DNA of 30,635 bases, from assembly GCF_036311985.1 (NCBI RefSeq), contig NZ_JAZDCJ010000063.1, one strand, 5' to 3'. Positions 10,953 through 21,255 of this stretch are shown here, piece after piece. The notes below the pieces were generated by a model. That model did not search any database, was not told the origin of the DNA, and saw only the letters and a list, made by a program, of their open reading frames with translations. Both the position numbers and the translations under genes were made by a program. The first letter of the stretch is position 1. Every line of letters begins with the position of its first letter. This DNA comes from JAZDCJ01 sp036311985. Its GTDB lineage: Bacteria > Actinomycetota > Actinomycetes > Actinomycetales > Micrococcaceae.

Positions 10953-12685
10953 TCGAGGAGATCCGCATCTCGGACCTCGGCGTCATCACCGGCGCCAGCC
11001 TGCCCCTCGGCGCGGGCCTGAGCGTGGTCACGGGGGAGACCGGGGCCGGGAAGACCATGGTCGTCACGGCCCTGGGGCTCCTCCTAGGCGCCCGGGCCGA
11101 CGCCGGATCCGTGCGCCACGGCGCCCGCCAGGCGGTCGCCGAGGCGAGCCTGCGCCTTCCCGCCGGCGGGTCCGTGGTCCGCCGGGCGGAGGAGGCCGGG
11201 GCGCTGGTCGACGAGGACGACGACGAAGCGGGACTGATCATCAGCCGCACCGTGGGTGCCGAGGGACGCAGCAAGGCCGCCGTCGGCGGACGGGCGGCGC
11301 CTGTCGGCCTCCTCGCGGAGCTCGGAGCCGAGCTCGTGGTGGTCCACGGGCAGACGGACCAGTTGCGGCTCAAGGAGGCCGCCGCGCAACGGGGAGCCCT
11401 CGACAAGTTCGGCGGGCGGGAGCTCGCCCGCGCCGTGGAGGACTACGGCACGGCCTTCGACCGGTGGCGCGATGTCCAGGCCGAGCTCGGGGAGCTGACG
11501 GGCCGCCAGCGCGAACGGCTGCGCGAGGCGGAGGCGCTGCAGCTCTCGCTCGAGGAAATCGACGCCGTGGACCCCGGGCCGGGGGAGGACGAGGCGCTCA
11601 AGGCGGAGTCCATGAAGCTCACGAACCTTGAGGGCCTGCGCTCCGCGGCGCTCACGGCGCAGGCGGCCGTCTCGGGAGACGACTACGCCGACGCGCCGGC
11701 GGCCACGGTGCTCGTGGAGGCGGCCCAACGATCCCTCGAGCAGGCGGGCGGGGACGATCCCGAGCTGGCCGCCCTCTCCGGGCGGTTGAAGGAGGTCGGC
11801 TACCTCTTGGCCGATGTCTCGGCCGAGCTCTCGAGCTACGCGGCCGGGCTCGACGCCGATGGGCCCGGCCGGCTCGCGGAGGTGGAGGAGCGCCGCGCCG
11901 CGCTGTCCGTGCTGGTGCGGAAGTACGCTCCGGGCATCGACGAGGTCCTCGAGTGGGCGGCGCAGGCGCGCGCCCGCCTGGGCGAACTGCAGGACGACTC
12001 CGGGCGCATCGAGGCGCTCACGGCCGAGGAGGAGCGGCTGCGGGCCGAGCTCGCGGCGCTCGGCGCCACCCTCACCGGGCTGCGGACGAGCGCGGCGGCC
12101 GAGCTCGCGGACCGGGTCACGGCCGAGCTCGCCGCCCTGGCCATGCCGGACGCCCGCTTCGTCGTGGAGGTCCTGCCCGCGGCCCAGGCGGCGCGCCACG
12201 GGGCCGACGAGGTGCGCATGCTCCTGCAGCCCCATGCGGGCAGCGCGCCCCGGCCCCTCGGCAAGGGCGCCTCCGGTGGCGAGCTCTCCCGTGTGATGCT
12301 CGCGATCGAGGTGGTCCTGGCCGCCGTGGATCCCGTCCCCACGTTCGTCTTCGACGAGGTGGACGCCGGCGTCGGCGGCAAGGCGGCCGTACAGATCGGC
12401 AAGCGGCTGGCCATGCTCGCACGGCATGTCCAGGTCATCGTCGTCACCCACTTGCCGCAGGTCGCCGCCTATGCCGACCGCCACATCCGCGTGATCAAGA
12501 GCTCGGATGCGGCCGCCGACGGGGGAGCGGGATTCACGGCGAGCGACGTGGTCCTGCTCGACGAACCGGAGCGGATCCGCGAACTGGCCAGGATGCTCGC
12601 GGGCCAGGAGGAATCGGACACGGCCCAGGCCCACGCGGGCGAGCTCCTGGAGGAGGCCCGGCAGGCCGTCTCCGCGCTCGGGTGA
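10949..12685 (+). CDS. recN: DNA repair protein RecN
   Basis: The 578-residue SMC-like ATPase acts in recombinational repair of double-strand breaks. Walker A is GETGAGKT at residues 29-36. The middle third is a Glu/Ala/Leu-rich antiparallel coiled coil. The ABC signature KGASGGELSRVMLAIEVVL, the Walker B PTFVFDEVDAGVGG and the VIVVTHLPQVAAYAD switch-His segment follow in the last third. The length matches the family (550-590). The start overlaps the NAD kinase stop, so translation is coupled. A 53-74 base gap follows before pyrG. Confidence 0.95.
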   Translation: MIEEIRISDLGVITGASLPLGAGLSVVTGETGAGKTMVVTALGLLLGARADAGSVRHGARQAVAEASLRLPAGGSVVRRAEEAGALVDEDDDEAGLIISRTVGAEGRSKAAVGGRAAPVGLLAELGAELVVVHGQTDQLRLKEAAAQRGALDKFGGRELARAVEDYGTAFDRWRDVQAELGELTGRQRERLREAEALQLSLEEIDAVDPGPGEDEALKAESMKLTNLEGLRSAALTAQAAVSGDDYADAPAATVLVEAAQRSLEQAGGDDPELAALSGRLKEVGYLLADVSAELSSYAAGLDADGPGRLAEVEERRAALSVLVRKYAPGIDEVLEWAAQARARLGELQDDSGRIEALTAEEERLRAELAALGATLTGLRTSAAAELADRVTAELAALAMPDARFVVEVLPAAQAARHGADEVRMLLQPHAGSAPRPLGKGASGGELSRVMLAIEVVLAAVDPVPTFVFDEVDAGVGGKAAVQIGKRLAMLARHVQVIVVTHLPQVAAYADRHIRVIKSSDAAADGGAGFTASDVVLLDEPERIRELARMLAGQEESDTAQAHAGELLEEARQAVSALG

Positions 12686-12759
12686 GGCCCCGGCGTCGTA
12701 CCCCTCCAGTAGAGTGTCCCCAACCCCCGTCCGGCGAAATGATGATAGGCTCGAATTCC
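12686..12759 (+). promoter_or_regulatory. recN-pyrG spacer with candidate pyrG promoters
   Basis: Two TAnnnT -10 candidates are visible: TAGAGT at 12710-12715 and TAGGCT at 12746-12751. The second lies 8 bases before a GTG at 12760, the geometry of a leaderless transcript. No Shine-Dalgarno sequence precedes any of the possible pyrG starts (ATG 12739, ATG 12742, GTG 12760, GTG 12763). No good -35 is seen for either candidate. Confidence 0.4.
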
Positions 12760-14436
<1,677 letters not shown>

Positions 14437-14438
14437 CC

Positions 14439-15113
14439 ATGGCGTCCGGCAGCGGCGGGGTCCGTGACGAGGTCACGCCCCGCCGCGTGCTGTCCTCCCG
14501 CACCGTCTACACGGGGCGGGTCTGGGACGTCGTGCAGGACAGCTTCGAGTACCCGGCCGCCGCCGTGCCGCTCGTCCGCGACTACATCGACCACCCCGGC
14601 GCCGTCGCCGTCGTCGTCCTGGACGAGCAGGACCGCGTGCTGCTCATCAGCCAGTACCGGCACCCCGTCGGCATGACGCTGTGGGAGGTTCCCGCGGGCC
14701 TGCTCGACGTGGACGGGGAGGACCCGCAGGCCGCCGCGGCGCGCGAGCTCGCGGAAGAGGCGGACCTGACCGCGGCCCGGTGGGACGTGCTCGTGGACGT
14801 CTTCAACTCGCCGGGATCCTCCTCCGAGGCCATCCGGATCTTCCTGGCCCGCGGCGCGTCGGAGGTGCCCCTCGAGCAGCGCCACGTCCGCACCGACGAG
14901 GAAGCGGACATGGACACCGCCTGGGTCCCCCTCGACGACGCCGTGCGCGCCGTCCTCGACGGCCGCGTGCACAATCCCTCGGCCGTCGCCGGAATCCTGG
15001 CCTGCCGCGCAGCGTCCGCCGACGGCTACGCCTCGCTGCGCCCGGCCGACGCGCCGTGGGAGGCGCACCCGCGCCGGCGCACGCCGGAGACCGGCGCGCC
15101 GGCGGCACCGTGA
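14439..15113 (+). CDS. Nudix hydrolase, ADP-ribose pyrophosphatase type
   Basis: The 224-residue protein has the ADP-ribose pyrophosphatase layout: AVVVLDEQDRVLLISQYRHPVGMTLWEVPAGLLD, then the Nudix helix in ARELAEEADL, and later FNSPGSSSEAIRIFLARG. It is expected to split ADP-ribose (or related nucleotide sugars) to AMP and ribose-5-phosphate. The start ATG is two bases after the pyrG stop, and the stop overlaps the xerD GTG (GTGA), so the three are coupled. Rv1700 holds the same place between pyrG and xerD in mycobacteria. In the Nudix box the usual Gly of EExGU is Asp (EEADL). The last 25 residues are Pro/Arg-rich and probably disordered. Confidence 0.88.
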   Translation: MASGSGGVRDEVTPRRVLSSRTVYTGRVWDVVQDSFEYPAAAVPLVRDYIDHPGAVAVVVLDEQDRVLLISQYRHPVGMTLWEVPAGLLDVDGEDPQAAAARELAEEADLTAARWDVLVDVFNSPGSSSEAIRIFLARGASEVPLEQRHVRTDEEADMDTAWVPLDDAVRAVLDGRVHNPSAVAGILACRAASADGYASLRPADAPWEAHPRRRTPETGAPAAP

Positions 15114-16099
15114 GCACGGCCGGGGCGCCCGCCGCCCCCCGCTTCGAGCTGGGTTCGACCGGCCCCGGACGGCAGATGGCCGCCTACCTGCAGCACCTCG
15201 CCGTCGAGCGGGGCATGGCCGTGAACACCGTCGCCGCCTACCGGCGCGACCTGGTCCGCTACGCCTCCTACCTCGAGGCCCAGGGGATCCGGGACGCGTC
15301 CGCGGTGACGGAAGGGCTCCTGACGGGCTTCGCCCAGGCGCTCCGGGACGGCTCCGACGGCGGCACGCCCCTCGGTCCGCGTTCGGCGGCCCGCTGCGTG
15401 GTGGCCGTCCGCGGGCTGCACCGCTTCTGGGCGCTCGAGGGGACGACCCCGGACAACGCCGCGGCAGAACTCCACCCGCCCGCCGCCGGGCGGCGCCTGC
15501 CGAAGGCGATCAGCGCCGCCGACGTCGCCGCGATCCTCGAGTCCGTGCCCACCGAGACCCCGGGCGGCCTCCGCGACCGCGCCCTGCTCGAGTTCCTCTA
15601 CTCGACCGGCGCCCGCATCAGCGAGGCCGTCGGGCTCGACGTCGACGACCTGCACCTCGAGCGCCCGGACGACGGCCCCGCCGTCGTCCGCCTCTTCGGC
15701 AAGGGATCCAAGGAGCGGATCGTCCCGCTCGGGTCCTACGCCGCCTCCGCGCTCGAGGGGTACCTCGTCCGCGGCCGGCCCGGCCTGGCCGCCAAGGGCC
15801 AGGGGACGCCCGCCCTGTTCCTCAACCTGCGCGGGGGCCGGCTCAGCCGCCAGTCCGCGTGGAGCATCCTCAAGGCCGCCGCGGAACGGGCGGGCATCAC
15901 CCGCGACGTCTCCCCGCACACCCTGCGCCACTCCTTCGCGACGCACCTGCTGGAGGGCGGCGCGGACGTCCGCGTCGTCCAGGAGCTCCTCGGCCACGCC
16001 TCCGTCACCACGACCCAGGTCTACACCCTTGTCACGGCCGACACCCTGCGCGAGGTCTACGCGGCCGCGCATCCCCGGGCCCTGCGCTCCGGGACCTAG
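15110..16099 (+). CDS. xerD: Site-specific tyrosine recombinase XerD
   Basis: The 329-residue protein has the N-terminal SAM-like core-binding domain (residues 21-120, starting MAAYLQHLAVERGMAVNTV) and the catalytic domain with the complete set of residues: Arg169 (STGARISEAVGL), Lys198 (GKGSKER), His270 and Arg273 (HTLRHSFATHLLEGG), His296 (LLGHAS) and Tyr305 (TQVYTLV). With XerC it resolves chromosome dimers at dif. The GTG start in the GTGA overlap with the Nudix gene gives an N terminus of about 20 extra residues. The position next to pyrG and upstream of parA/scpAB is the conserved housekeeping locus, so this is XerD, not a phage integrase; no att-like repeat is seen beside it. Confidence 0.93.
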   Translation: MSTAGAPAAPRFELGSTGPGRQMAAYLQHLAVERGMAVNTVAAYRRDLVRYASYLEAQGIRDASAVTEGLLTGFAQALRDGSDGGTPLGPRSAARCVVAVRGLHRFWALEGTTPDNAAAELHPPAAGRRLPKAISAADVAAILESVPTETPGGLRDRALLEFLYSTGARISEAVGLDVDDLHLERPDDGPAVVRLFGKGSKERIVPLGSYAASALEGYLVRGRPGLAAKGQGTPALFLNLRGGRLSRQSAWSILKAAAERAGITRDVSPHTLRHSFATHLLEGGADVRVVQELLGHASVTTTQVYTLVTADTLREVYAAAHPRALRSGT

Positions 16100-16102
16100 A
16101 CT
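16097..16102 (+). promoter_or_regulatory. -10 box for a leaderless Nudix transcript
   Basis: TAGACT, a near-optimal actinobacterial -10, overlaps the xerD stop codon. It ends six bases before the ATG at 16109, so transcription would begin at or next to the start codon. No ribosome binding site is present, which agrees with a leaderless mRNA. No clear -35 is seen. Confidence 0.55.
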
Positions 16103-16108
16103 GGGCCG

Positions 16109-16591
16109 ATGAGCACCGACGTCGTCCTCTGCCTCGCGCTGCGCCGCGGCGACGGGGGCCCCGAGGTCCTGCTCGGGGACAAGCTCCGCGGCTTCGGCAG
16201 CGGCAAGACCGTGCTGCCGGGCGGCAAGATCGAAGCCGGGGAGACCCCGGCCCACGCGGCGGCCCGGGAACTCGCCGAGGAAACGGGCCTCGAGGCGGAC
16301 CCGGACGAGCTCACCGACGTGGCCACGATCCGCTTCGAGTTCCCCTCCCGCCCCGCCTCGGACATGCGCTGCACCGTGCTCCTGGCCCTCCGCACGCGCG
16401 GGACGCTGCGGGACTCCGCCGAACTGCGCCCCGCCTGGTATGCCGTGGACGGGCTGCCGGCAGCGCGGATGTGGGAGGACTCCGCCCGCTGGCTCGGCCC
16501 GCTCATCGCCGGCCGGCGCCTCGACGTCCACGTCGTGCTCGCCGAGGACAACGAATCCGTGGCCGCCTACACCGCCGTCGAGCGCCCCTAG
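16109..16591 (+). CDS. Nudix hydrolase, MutT/8-oxo-dGTP diphosphatase-like
   Basis: The 160-residue protein carries a perfect Nudix box GX5EX7REUXEEXGU: it runs GKIEAGETPAHAAARELAEETGL, with the catalytic Glu residues in REL-AEE. It is preceded by LLGDKLRGFGSGKTVLPGG, which resembles the RGFGxGxWxxxGGK stretch of MTH1-type 8-oxo-dGTPases. This suggests it cleans oxidised nucleotides from the pool, but Nudix substrates are hard to predict. The start ATG is nine bases after the xerD stop and has its own -10 box. It is the last gene of the + strand housekeeping block before the accessory island. Confidence 0.85.
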   Translation: MSTDVVLCLALRRGDGGPEVLLGDKLRGFGSGKTVLPGGKIEAGETPAHAAARELAEETGLEADPDELTDVATIRFEFPSRPASDMRCTVLLALRTRGTLRDSAELRPAWYAVDGLPAARMWEDSARWLGPLIAGRRLDVHVVLAEDNESVAAYTAVERP

Positions 16592-16645
16592 CCGTCGTGC
16601 CACCGGGCGACGGTTCCGGCGGGCCCCAGAGGGGAGAATGGGTGC

Positions 16646-17675
16646 ATGCATGAGCAGCGGCACGCGGGCCGGCGGCGGGCGGCCGACCCGCCGGGCCACC
16701 CCGCCGATCGACCGGCCGACGGCCTGGTCGACCGCGTGGCCGATGCAGTGCGCGCCGACGCCTCGCGGCTGCAGCGGCTCGTGGAGGACGCGGCCTCGGC
16801 CGGCGGCGGAACGGAATCCGTCCACGACGCCCGCTCGGCCGTCCGCCGGATCCGCAGTGCGCTCGAGGTCCTCGGCCCCGCCGAGGCCGGGAGGCGCCTG
16901 ACGGCCCTGAAGCTCCTCGGCCGCGCGCTCGCCGGTCCCCGCGACGCCGAGGTACTCGCCGCGCGGCTGTCCCAGCGGGTGGCCGAGGCCGCCGAGGCGG
17001 GCGTCGCAGGCGCCGTGCCGTCCGCTCCCGCCCGCGCCGGAGCCCGCGGGGCCTTCGCCGCCTGGCTGGCCACCGCCGAGGGGCGCTCCACGGTTCGTGC
17101 GGCCGCCGACCCCGGCGGATCCGCCGTCGACGGCCCGGGGGAGGAGGCCGGGCAGCGCGGGCCCGGGACGGGCTCCCCGGACGTGGCCGCGGCGCTCGAG
17201 CGGCAGCGGGCCCTCGTGCTGCGCCTGGCGGAGGAGGCCGAGGCGCTGGCCGCGGCGCCCGTCCGCTCCAGCGTCCGCTCCGGCCCCGGCTGGAAGGCCG
17301 CCGAGGGCACCGGCCCCGACCGGGACGCAGCCGAAGGGGCCCGGGAGGAGGCGCTCCACGCGGTCAGGAAGGCCGCGCGCCCTGCGCTACGCCCTGCAGG
17401 CCGCGGGTCCCGGCGCGGTCCCCTCCGCCGCCCGGCAGGAACGGGCGGCGCACGCGATCCAGGAAGCGCTGGGGGACCACCTCGACGGTCGCGCCCTCCT
17501 GGCCCACCTGGCAGCGGAAGGCGGCGGCACCGGCGTCGTCCGCTGGATCAGGACCCGGGAGGAGGCCCTCGGCCGGGACGCGCTGAAGCGCTACCGGAAA
17601 GCCCTCGGGCGCCTGTCCTCGCCCGAGGGGAGGAAGACGCCCGGGGAGGAGCCGGGGGATCAGACCGAGCGCTGA
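16646..17675 (+). pseudogene. CHAD-domain protein gene interrupted by a frameshift
   Basis: A ribosome site AGGGGAGA (16630-16637) precedes the ATG at 16646. The frame shows a clear CHAD domain: VHDARSAVRRIRSALEVL near residue 60, then LLGRALAGPRDAEVLAARL. Near 17378-17382 the reading ALHAVRKAAR breaks into nonsense, while the next frame continues the family pattern as LRYALQAAG and ends with RWIRTREEALGRDALKRYRKAL and a TGA at 17675. Comparison with the expected KAARRLRYAL suggests loss of two bases. Rejoined, the protein would have about 343 residues. CHAD proteins are His-rich-type helical domains that bind polyphosphate. The first frame happens to stay open far into prpC on the opposite strand; that tail is not protein-like. 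A sequencing error is possible. The 3' end overlaps the prpC stop by 16 bases. Confidence 0.8.
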
Positions 17676-18796
17676 TCCGGTCCGTTGTAGGCCGAGAGCG
17701 GCCGGATCAACGAGTTGGAGGCCCGCTGCTCCATGATGTGGGCCGTCCACCCGGTGATCCTCGCCGCGATGAACAGCGGCGTGAACATCTCCGTGTCGAA
17801 GCCCATGAGGTGGTACGTCGGGCCGGCCGGGTAGTCGAGGTTCGGCTTGATGTCCTTCGCCTCGCCCATCGCCTGCTCCAGGCCGTCGTAGAGCCCGAGG
17901 ATCTCATCCCGGCCGTAGTGGGCGATCATGGCGTCGAGCGCGGCCTTCATCGTCGGGACCCGGGAGTCGCCGTTCTTGTAGACGCGGTGGCCGAAGCCCA
18001 TGACCTTCTTCTTCTGCGCCAGCGCGTCCTCCATCCAGGCACGCGCCCGGGCGGCCGCCTCCTCGCGCGGCTCGTCCTGGCGGATGCCGATCTCCTCGAA
18101 GGTGTGCATCACGGCCTCGTTCGCGCCGCCGTGCAGCGGCCCCTTGAGGGCGCCGATCGCCGCGGTCACGGCGGAGTGCAGGTCCGAGAGCGTCGAGGTG
18201 ACGACGCGGGCGGTGAAGGTGGAGGCGTTGAAGGAGTGCTCCGCGTAGAGGATCATCGAGACCCGGAAGGCGTCGACGACCTCGGGGGCGGCCTCCTGGC
18301 CGAAGGTCATCCAGAGGAAGTTCTGCGAGTAGTCCAGGTCGGCGCGGGGCTCCACGGGGTCCAGTCCCCGGCGGCGGCGCTGGTCGTAGGCGACGACGGC
18401 CGGGAACTTCGCCAGAAGCGACTTCGCCTTGGCCAGCTCGGCCTCCGGGGAGGAGTCCGGCGCGAGCGGGTGGTTGGCGCCGAGGACGGAGACGGCGGTC
18501 CGCCCCACGTCCATCGGGTGGCAGTCCAACGGCAGCAGGTCGATCGCCGCCTTGACGTTCGCGTCGAGGGAGCGGTGTGAACGCTCGAACTCCGTGAAGT
18601 CCGCCAGCTCCGCGGCGTCCGGCAGCTCGCCCGTCCACAGGAGCAGCGCGACGTCCTCGAAGCCCTTCGAGGCGGCGAGCTCCTGCACCGGATAGCCGCG
18701 GTAGAGCAGGGAGTTGGTGTCCGGATTGACCTTGGACACGGCCGTGTAGTCCACGACGACACCGGCGAGGCCCTTCTTGATGTCTGGCTCGGTCAT
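17660..18796 (-). CDS. prpC: 2-methylcitrate synthase (citrate synthase family)
   Basis: The 378-residue protein condenses propionyl-CoA with oxaloacetate to 2-methylcitrate. It has the short citrate synthase type II/Gram-positive fold with catalytic His222 (LHGGANEAV), His270 (GFGHRVYKN) and Asp321 (NLDYPAGP). Residues YRGYPVQELA and FTPLFIAARITGWTAHIMEQ are typical of the family. Substrate choice between acetyl- and propionyl-CoA is not certain from motifs, but the place directly after prpD and prpB supports methylcitrate synthase. It starts 12 bases after the prpB stop, with AGAAGGAG as ribosome site, and is the last gene of the gntR-prpDBC operon. It converges on the frameshifted CHAD gene. 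Confidence 0.92.
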   Translation of the reverse strand: MTEPDIKKGLAGVVVDYTAVSKVNPDTNSLLYRGYPVQELAASKGFEDVALLLWTGELPDAAELADFTEFERSHRSLDANVKAAIDLLPLDCHPMDVGRTAVSVLGANHPLAPDSSPEAELAKAKSLLAKFPAVVAYDQRRRRGLDPVEPRADLDYSQNFLWMTFGQEAAPEVVDAFRVSMILYAEHSFNASTFTARVVTSTLSDLHSAVTAAIGALKGPLHGGANEAVMHTFEEIGIRQDEPREEAAARARAWMEDALAQKKKVMGFGHRVYKNGDSRVPTMKAALDAMIAHYGRDEILGLYDGLEQAMGEAKDIKPNLDYPAGPTYHLMGFDTEMFTPLFIAARITGWTAHIMEQRASNSLIRPLSAYNGPDQRSV

Positions 18797-18808
18797 GCTG
18801 TGCTCCTT

Positions 18809-19735
18809 CTAGGCGTTGGTCGTGCCGTCGGTGTCGAGGCCGGGGACCCGGAAGTTGAAGATCCCCGCGTCGAAGCCGTTGTAGCCCTCGTAGTCCACTA
18901 GCTCATACAGCCGGGCGCGGGTCAACATCTTCCCGACCTCGGCCTCCTGGGTCCCGTCGGCGCGGATGGCCTCGAGGACCCGCTCCGCCGCGCCCATCGC
19001 TGAGCGGAGCAGGGTGACGGGGTAGATCACGATCGCGACGCCGGCATCGGCCAGCTCCTCGCGGCGGAACAGGGCGCTCTTGCCGAACTCGGTCATGTTG
19101 GCCAGGACGGGGACGTCGACGGCACGGCAGACGGCCTCGAACTCGTCGACGCTGCGCATCGCCTCCGGGAAGATGGCGTCCGCGCCCGCGTCCACGAGGG
19201 CCCGGGCCCGGTCGATCGCGGCCTCGAGCCCGTCGACGGCGCGGATGTCCGTCCGGGCCATGATGAGGAAGTCCGGGTCGCGGCGCGCGTCGGCCGCCGC
19301 TGCGACGCGCTTGAGGGCCGTGTCCAGATCGACGACGCCCTTGCCGTCGAGGTGGCCGCAACGCTTGGGGTTGACCTGGTCCTCGATGTGCAACCCGGCC
19401 AGGCCCGCGTTCTCCAGCTCCTGGACCGTGCGGGCCACGTTCATGGGCTCGCCGAAGCCCGTGTCCGCGTCCACGATCGCCGGCAGGTCCGTCATCCGCG
19501 CGATCTGTCCGGCGCGCTGCGCGACCTCGGTGAGGGTCGTCAATCCGATGTCCGGCAGGCCGAGGTCGTTGGCGAGGACGGCGCCCGAGATGTAGACGCC
19601 GTCGAAGCCCTTCTCCCCGATGAGCCGGGCCGAGAGGGGATTGAAGGCCCCCGGGAACTGCAGCCCCGCGCCCGGGACGAGCGCCTCGCGCAGGGCCGCC
19701 CGCTTGGCCTGGGGCGTGGTGGTGGAATACAACAT
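18809..19735 (-). CDS. prpB: 2-methylisocitrate lyase
   Basis: The 308-residue protein belongs to the isocitrate lyase/PEP mutase superfamily. It splits 2-methylisocitrate into pyruvate and succinate. Landmarks are the metal-binding DADTGFGEP (89-97), the catalytic-loop KRCGH at 124-128, HIEDQ before it, and MARTDIRAVDGLEAAIDRA. The start ATG (MLYSTTTPQ) lies two bases after the prpD stop. A longer upstream reading in this frame runs through prpD and is not real. The gene is between prpD and prpC. Confidence 0.95.
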   Translation of the reverse strand: MLYSTTTPQAKRAALREALVPGAGLQFPGAFNPLSARLIGEKGFDGVYISGAVLANDLGLPDIGLTTLTEVAQRAGQIARMTDLPAIVDADTGFGEPMNVARTVQELENAGLAGLHIEDQVNPKRCGHLDGKGVVDLDTALKRVAAAADARRDPDFLIMARTDIRAVDGLEAAIDRARALVDAGADAIFPEAMRSVDEFEAVCRAVDVPVLANMTEFGKSALFRREELADAGVAIVIYPVTLLRSAMGAAERVLEAIRADGTQEAEVGKMLTRARLYELVDYEGYNGFDAGIFNFRVPGLDTDGTTNA

Positions 19736-19737
19736 GG

Positions 19738-21255
19738 CTAGAACAGCCCCTTCGGCGCGGCGGCGAGGTCGACCACGCCGGGTGCGGCGACGACGTTGAG
19801 CTGGCCGAGCTCGCCGGCGGCGAGGTTCGGCAGGTTCTCGGCCGCGGCCAGGAAGCGTTCGATCTCCGCCTCCTCGACGAGCCCGGCGGCCAGCGTACGG
19901 AACTTCTGGATGTACTGCTCGCGGCCGAACGGACGGGCGCCGAGCGGGTGGGCATCGGCGACCGCGATCTCGTCCGCCAGGACCGTCCCGTCCTTCAGCG
20001 TGATCTCCACGGAGCCGCCGAAGGCCTTCTCGGCGATGTCGAGCGAGTGGTAGCGGCGGGTCCACTCGGGATCCTCCTGCGTGGCGACCTTGCCCCACAG
20101 CTCGACCGTGTCGGGCCGCCCGGCCCGCTCCGGGGCGTAGGAGTCCACGTGGTGCCACGCGCCGTCCTGCAGGGCCACGGTGAAGATGTACGGAATCGAG
20201 TGGTCCAGCGTCTCGCGCGAGGCGGTGGGGTCGTACTTCTGCGGGTCGTTCGCGCCCGAGCCGATGACGTAGTGGGTATGGTGGCTCGTCTTGATCAGGA
20301 CGGAGGCCACGTTGGCCGGGTCGGCGGCCTCCGGGTGCTCGCGGTGCAGCTTGCGGGCCAGGTCGATCCAGGCCTGGGCCTGGTATTCGGCCGAGTGCTC
20401 CTTGGTGTAGGTGTCCAGGATCGCCCGCTTCGGCTCGCCGGGCGCCGGCAGCGGGACCTCGTAGGCGGCGTCCGGGCCGTCGAGGAGCCAGGCGATGACG
20501 CCGTCCTCGCCTTCGTAGATCGGAACGGGCGAGGTCTGCCCGCGCATGGCCCGGTCGGCGGCCTCGACGGCCATCTTGCCCGCGAAGGCGGGCGCATGGG
20601 CCTTCCACGTCGAGATCTCGCCCTTACGCGACTGCCGCGTCGCCGTCGTCGTATGCAGGCCCTGCCCGACGGCCTGGAAGATGGTCTCGACGTCGAGGCC
20701 CAGCAGGGTGCCGATCCCGGCCGCCGCCGACGGGCCGAGGTGGGCCACATGGTCGATCTTGTGCCGGTGCAGGCAGATCGCCTTGACCAGGTCGACCTGG
20801 ATCTCGTAGCCGGTCGCGATGCCCCGCACCAGGTCCGCGCCCGAGGCCCCGACGTGCTGGGCGACGGCGAGGATCGGGGGGATGTTGTCTCCCGGGTGCG
20901 AGTAGTCGGCGGCCAGGAAGGTGTCGTGGTAGTCGAGTTCGCGGACCGCGACGCCGTTGGCCCACGCGGCCCACTCGGGGGAGGCCGTGCCCTCGATGCC
21001 GAAGACGGCGGAGCCGGAACCGCCCGTGCTGGGGGCATGGGCGAGGGCCTGGGCGCGCGCGGCGACGATGGGGGCGCGGTTGAGCGAGGCGACGGCGACC
21101 GAGGCGTTGTCGATGACGCGGTTGACCACCATCTCGACGACGTCGGCGTCGACGGCGACGGGATCCGCGGCGACGACGGCGATCTTGTGCGCCAGCTGGT
21201 GTTCGCGGGGCAGCTGCTCTTCGGAGCGGTAGACGCGGACGGGGTGGTTGATCAT
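19738..21255 (-). CDS. prpD: 2-methylcitrate dehydratase PrpD
   Basis: The 505-residue MmgE/PrpD-family protein dehydrates 2-methylcitrate to 2-methyl-cis-aconitate. It begins MINHPVRVYRSEEQLPREHQ and contains the family segments LDYHDTFLAADYSHPGDNIPP, HIDHVAHLGPSA-like (KIDHVAHLGPSAAAGIG), TRQSRKGEISTWKAHAPAFA and DHSIPYIFTVAL. The length matches the family (480-505). The ATG is inside an ATGA overlap with the gntR stop, with GGAAGGA at 21263-21269. No methylisocitrate-forming aconitase gene is in the cluster, so the next step is presumably done by a housekeeping aconitase elsewhere. Confidence 0.95.
   Translation of the reverse strand: MINHPVRVYRSEEQLPREHQLAHKIAVVAADPVAVDADVVEMVVNRVIDNASVAVASLNRAPIVAARAQALAHAPSTGGSGSAVFGIEGTASPEWAAWANGVAVRELDYHDTFLAADYSHPGDNIPPILAVAQHVGASGADLVRGIATGYEIQVDLVKAICLHRHKIDHVAHLGPSAAAGIGTLLGLDVETIFQAVGQGLHTTTATRQSRKGEISTWKAHAPAFAGKMAVEAADRAMRGQTSPVPIYEGEDGVIAWLLDGPDAAYEVPLPAPGEPKRAILDTYTKEHSAEYQAQAWIDLARKLHREHPEAADPANVASVLIKTSHHTHYVIGSGANDPQKYDPTASRETLDHSIPYIFTVALQDGAWHHVDSYAPERAGRPDTVELWGKVATQEDPEWTRRYHSLDIAEKAFGGSVEITLKDGTVLADEIAVADAHPLGARPFGREQYIQKFRTLAAGLVEEAEIERFLAAAENLPNLAAGELGQLNVVAAPGVVDLAAAPKGLF

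Noticed and set aside
15110..16099. XerD as an integrase of a mobile element
   Set aside because: No att-like direct repeats, tRNA target or phage genes are present, and the location matches the housekeeping xerD locus.
15026..17359. 777-codon - strand frame across xerD, Nudix and CHAD
   Set aside because: It is antisense to three recognised genes and shows no protein family pattern.
17382..18580. Long continuation of the CHAD first frame to 18580
   Set aside because: After the frameshift the residues are Arg/Pro/Gly-rich noise and then antisense prpC. The real CHAD pattern continues in the other frame to 17675.
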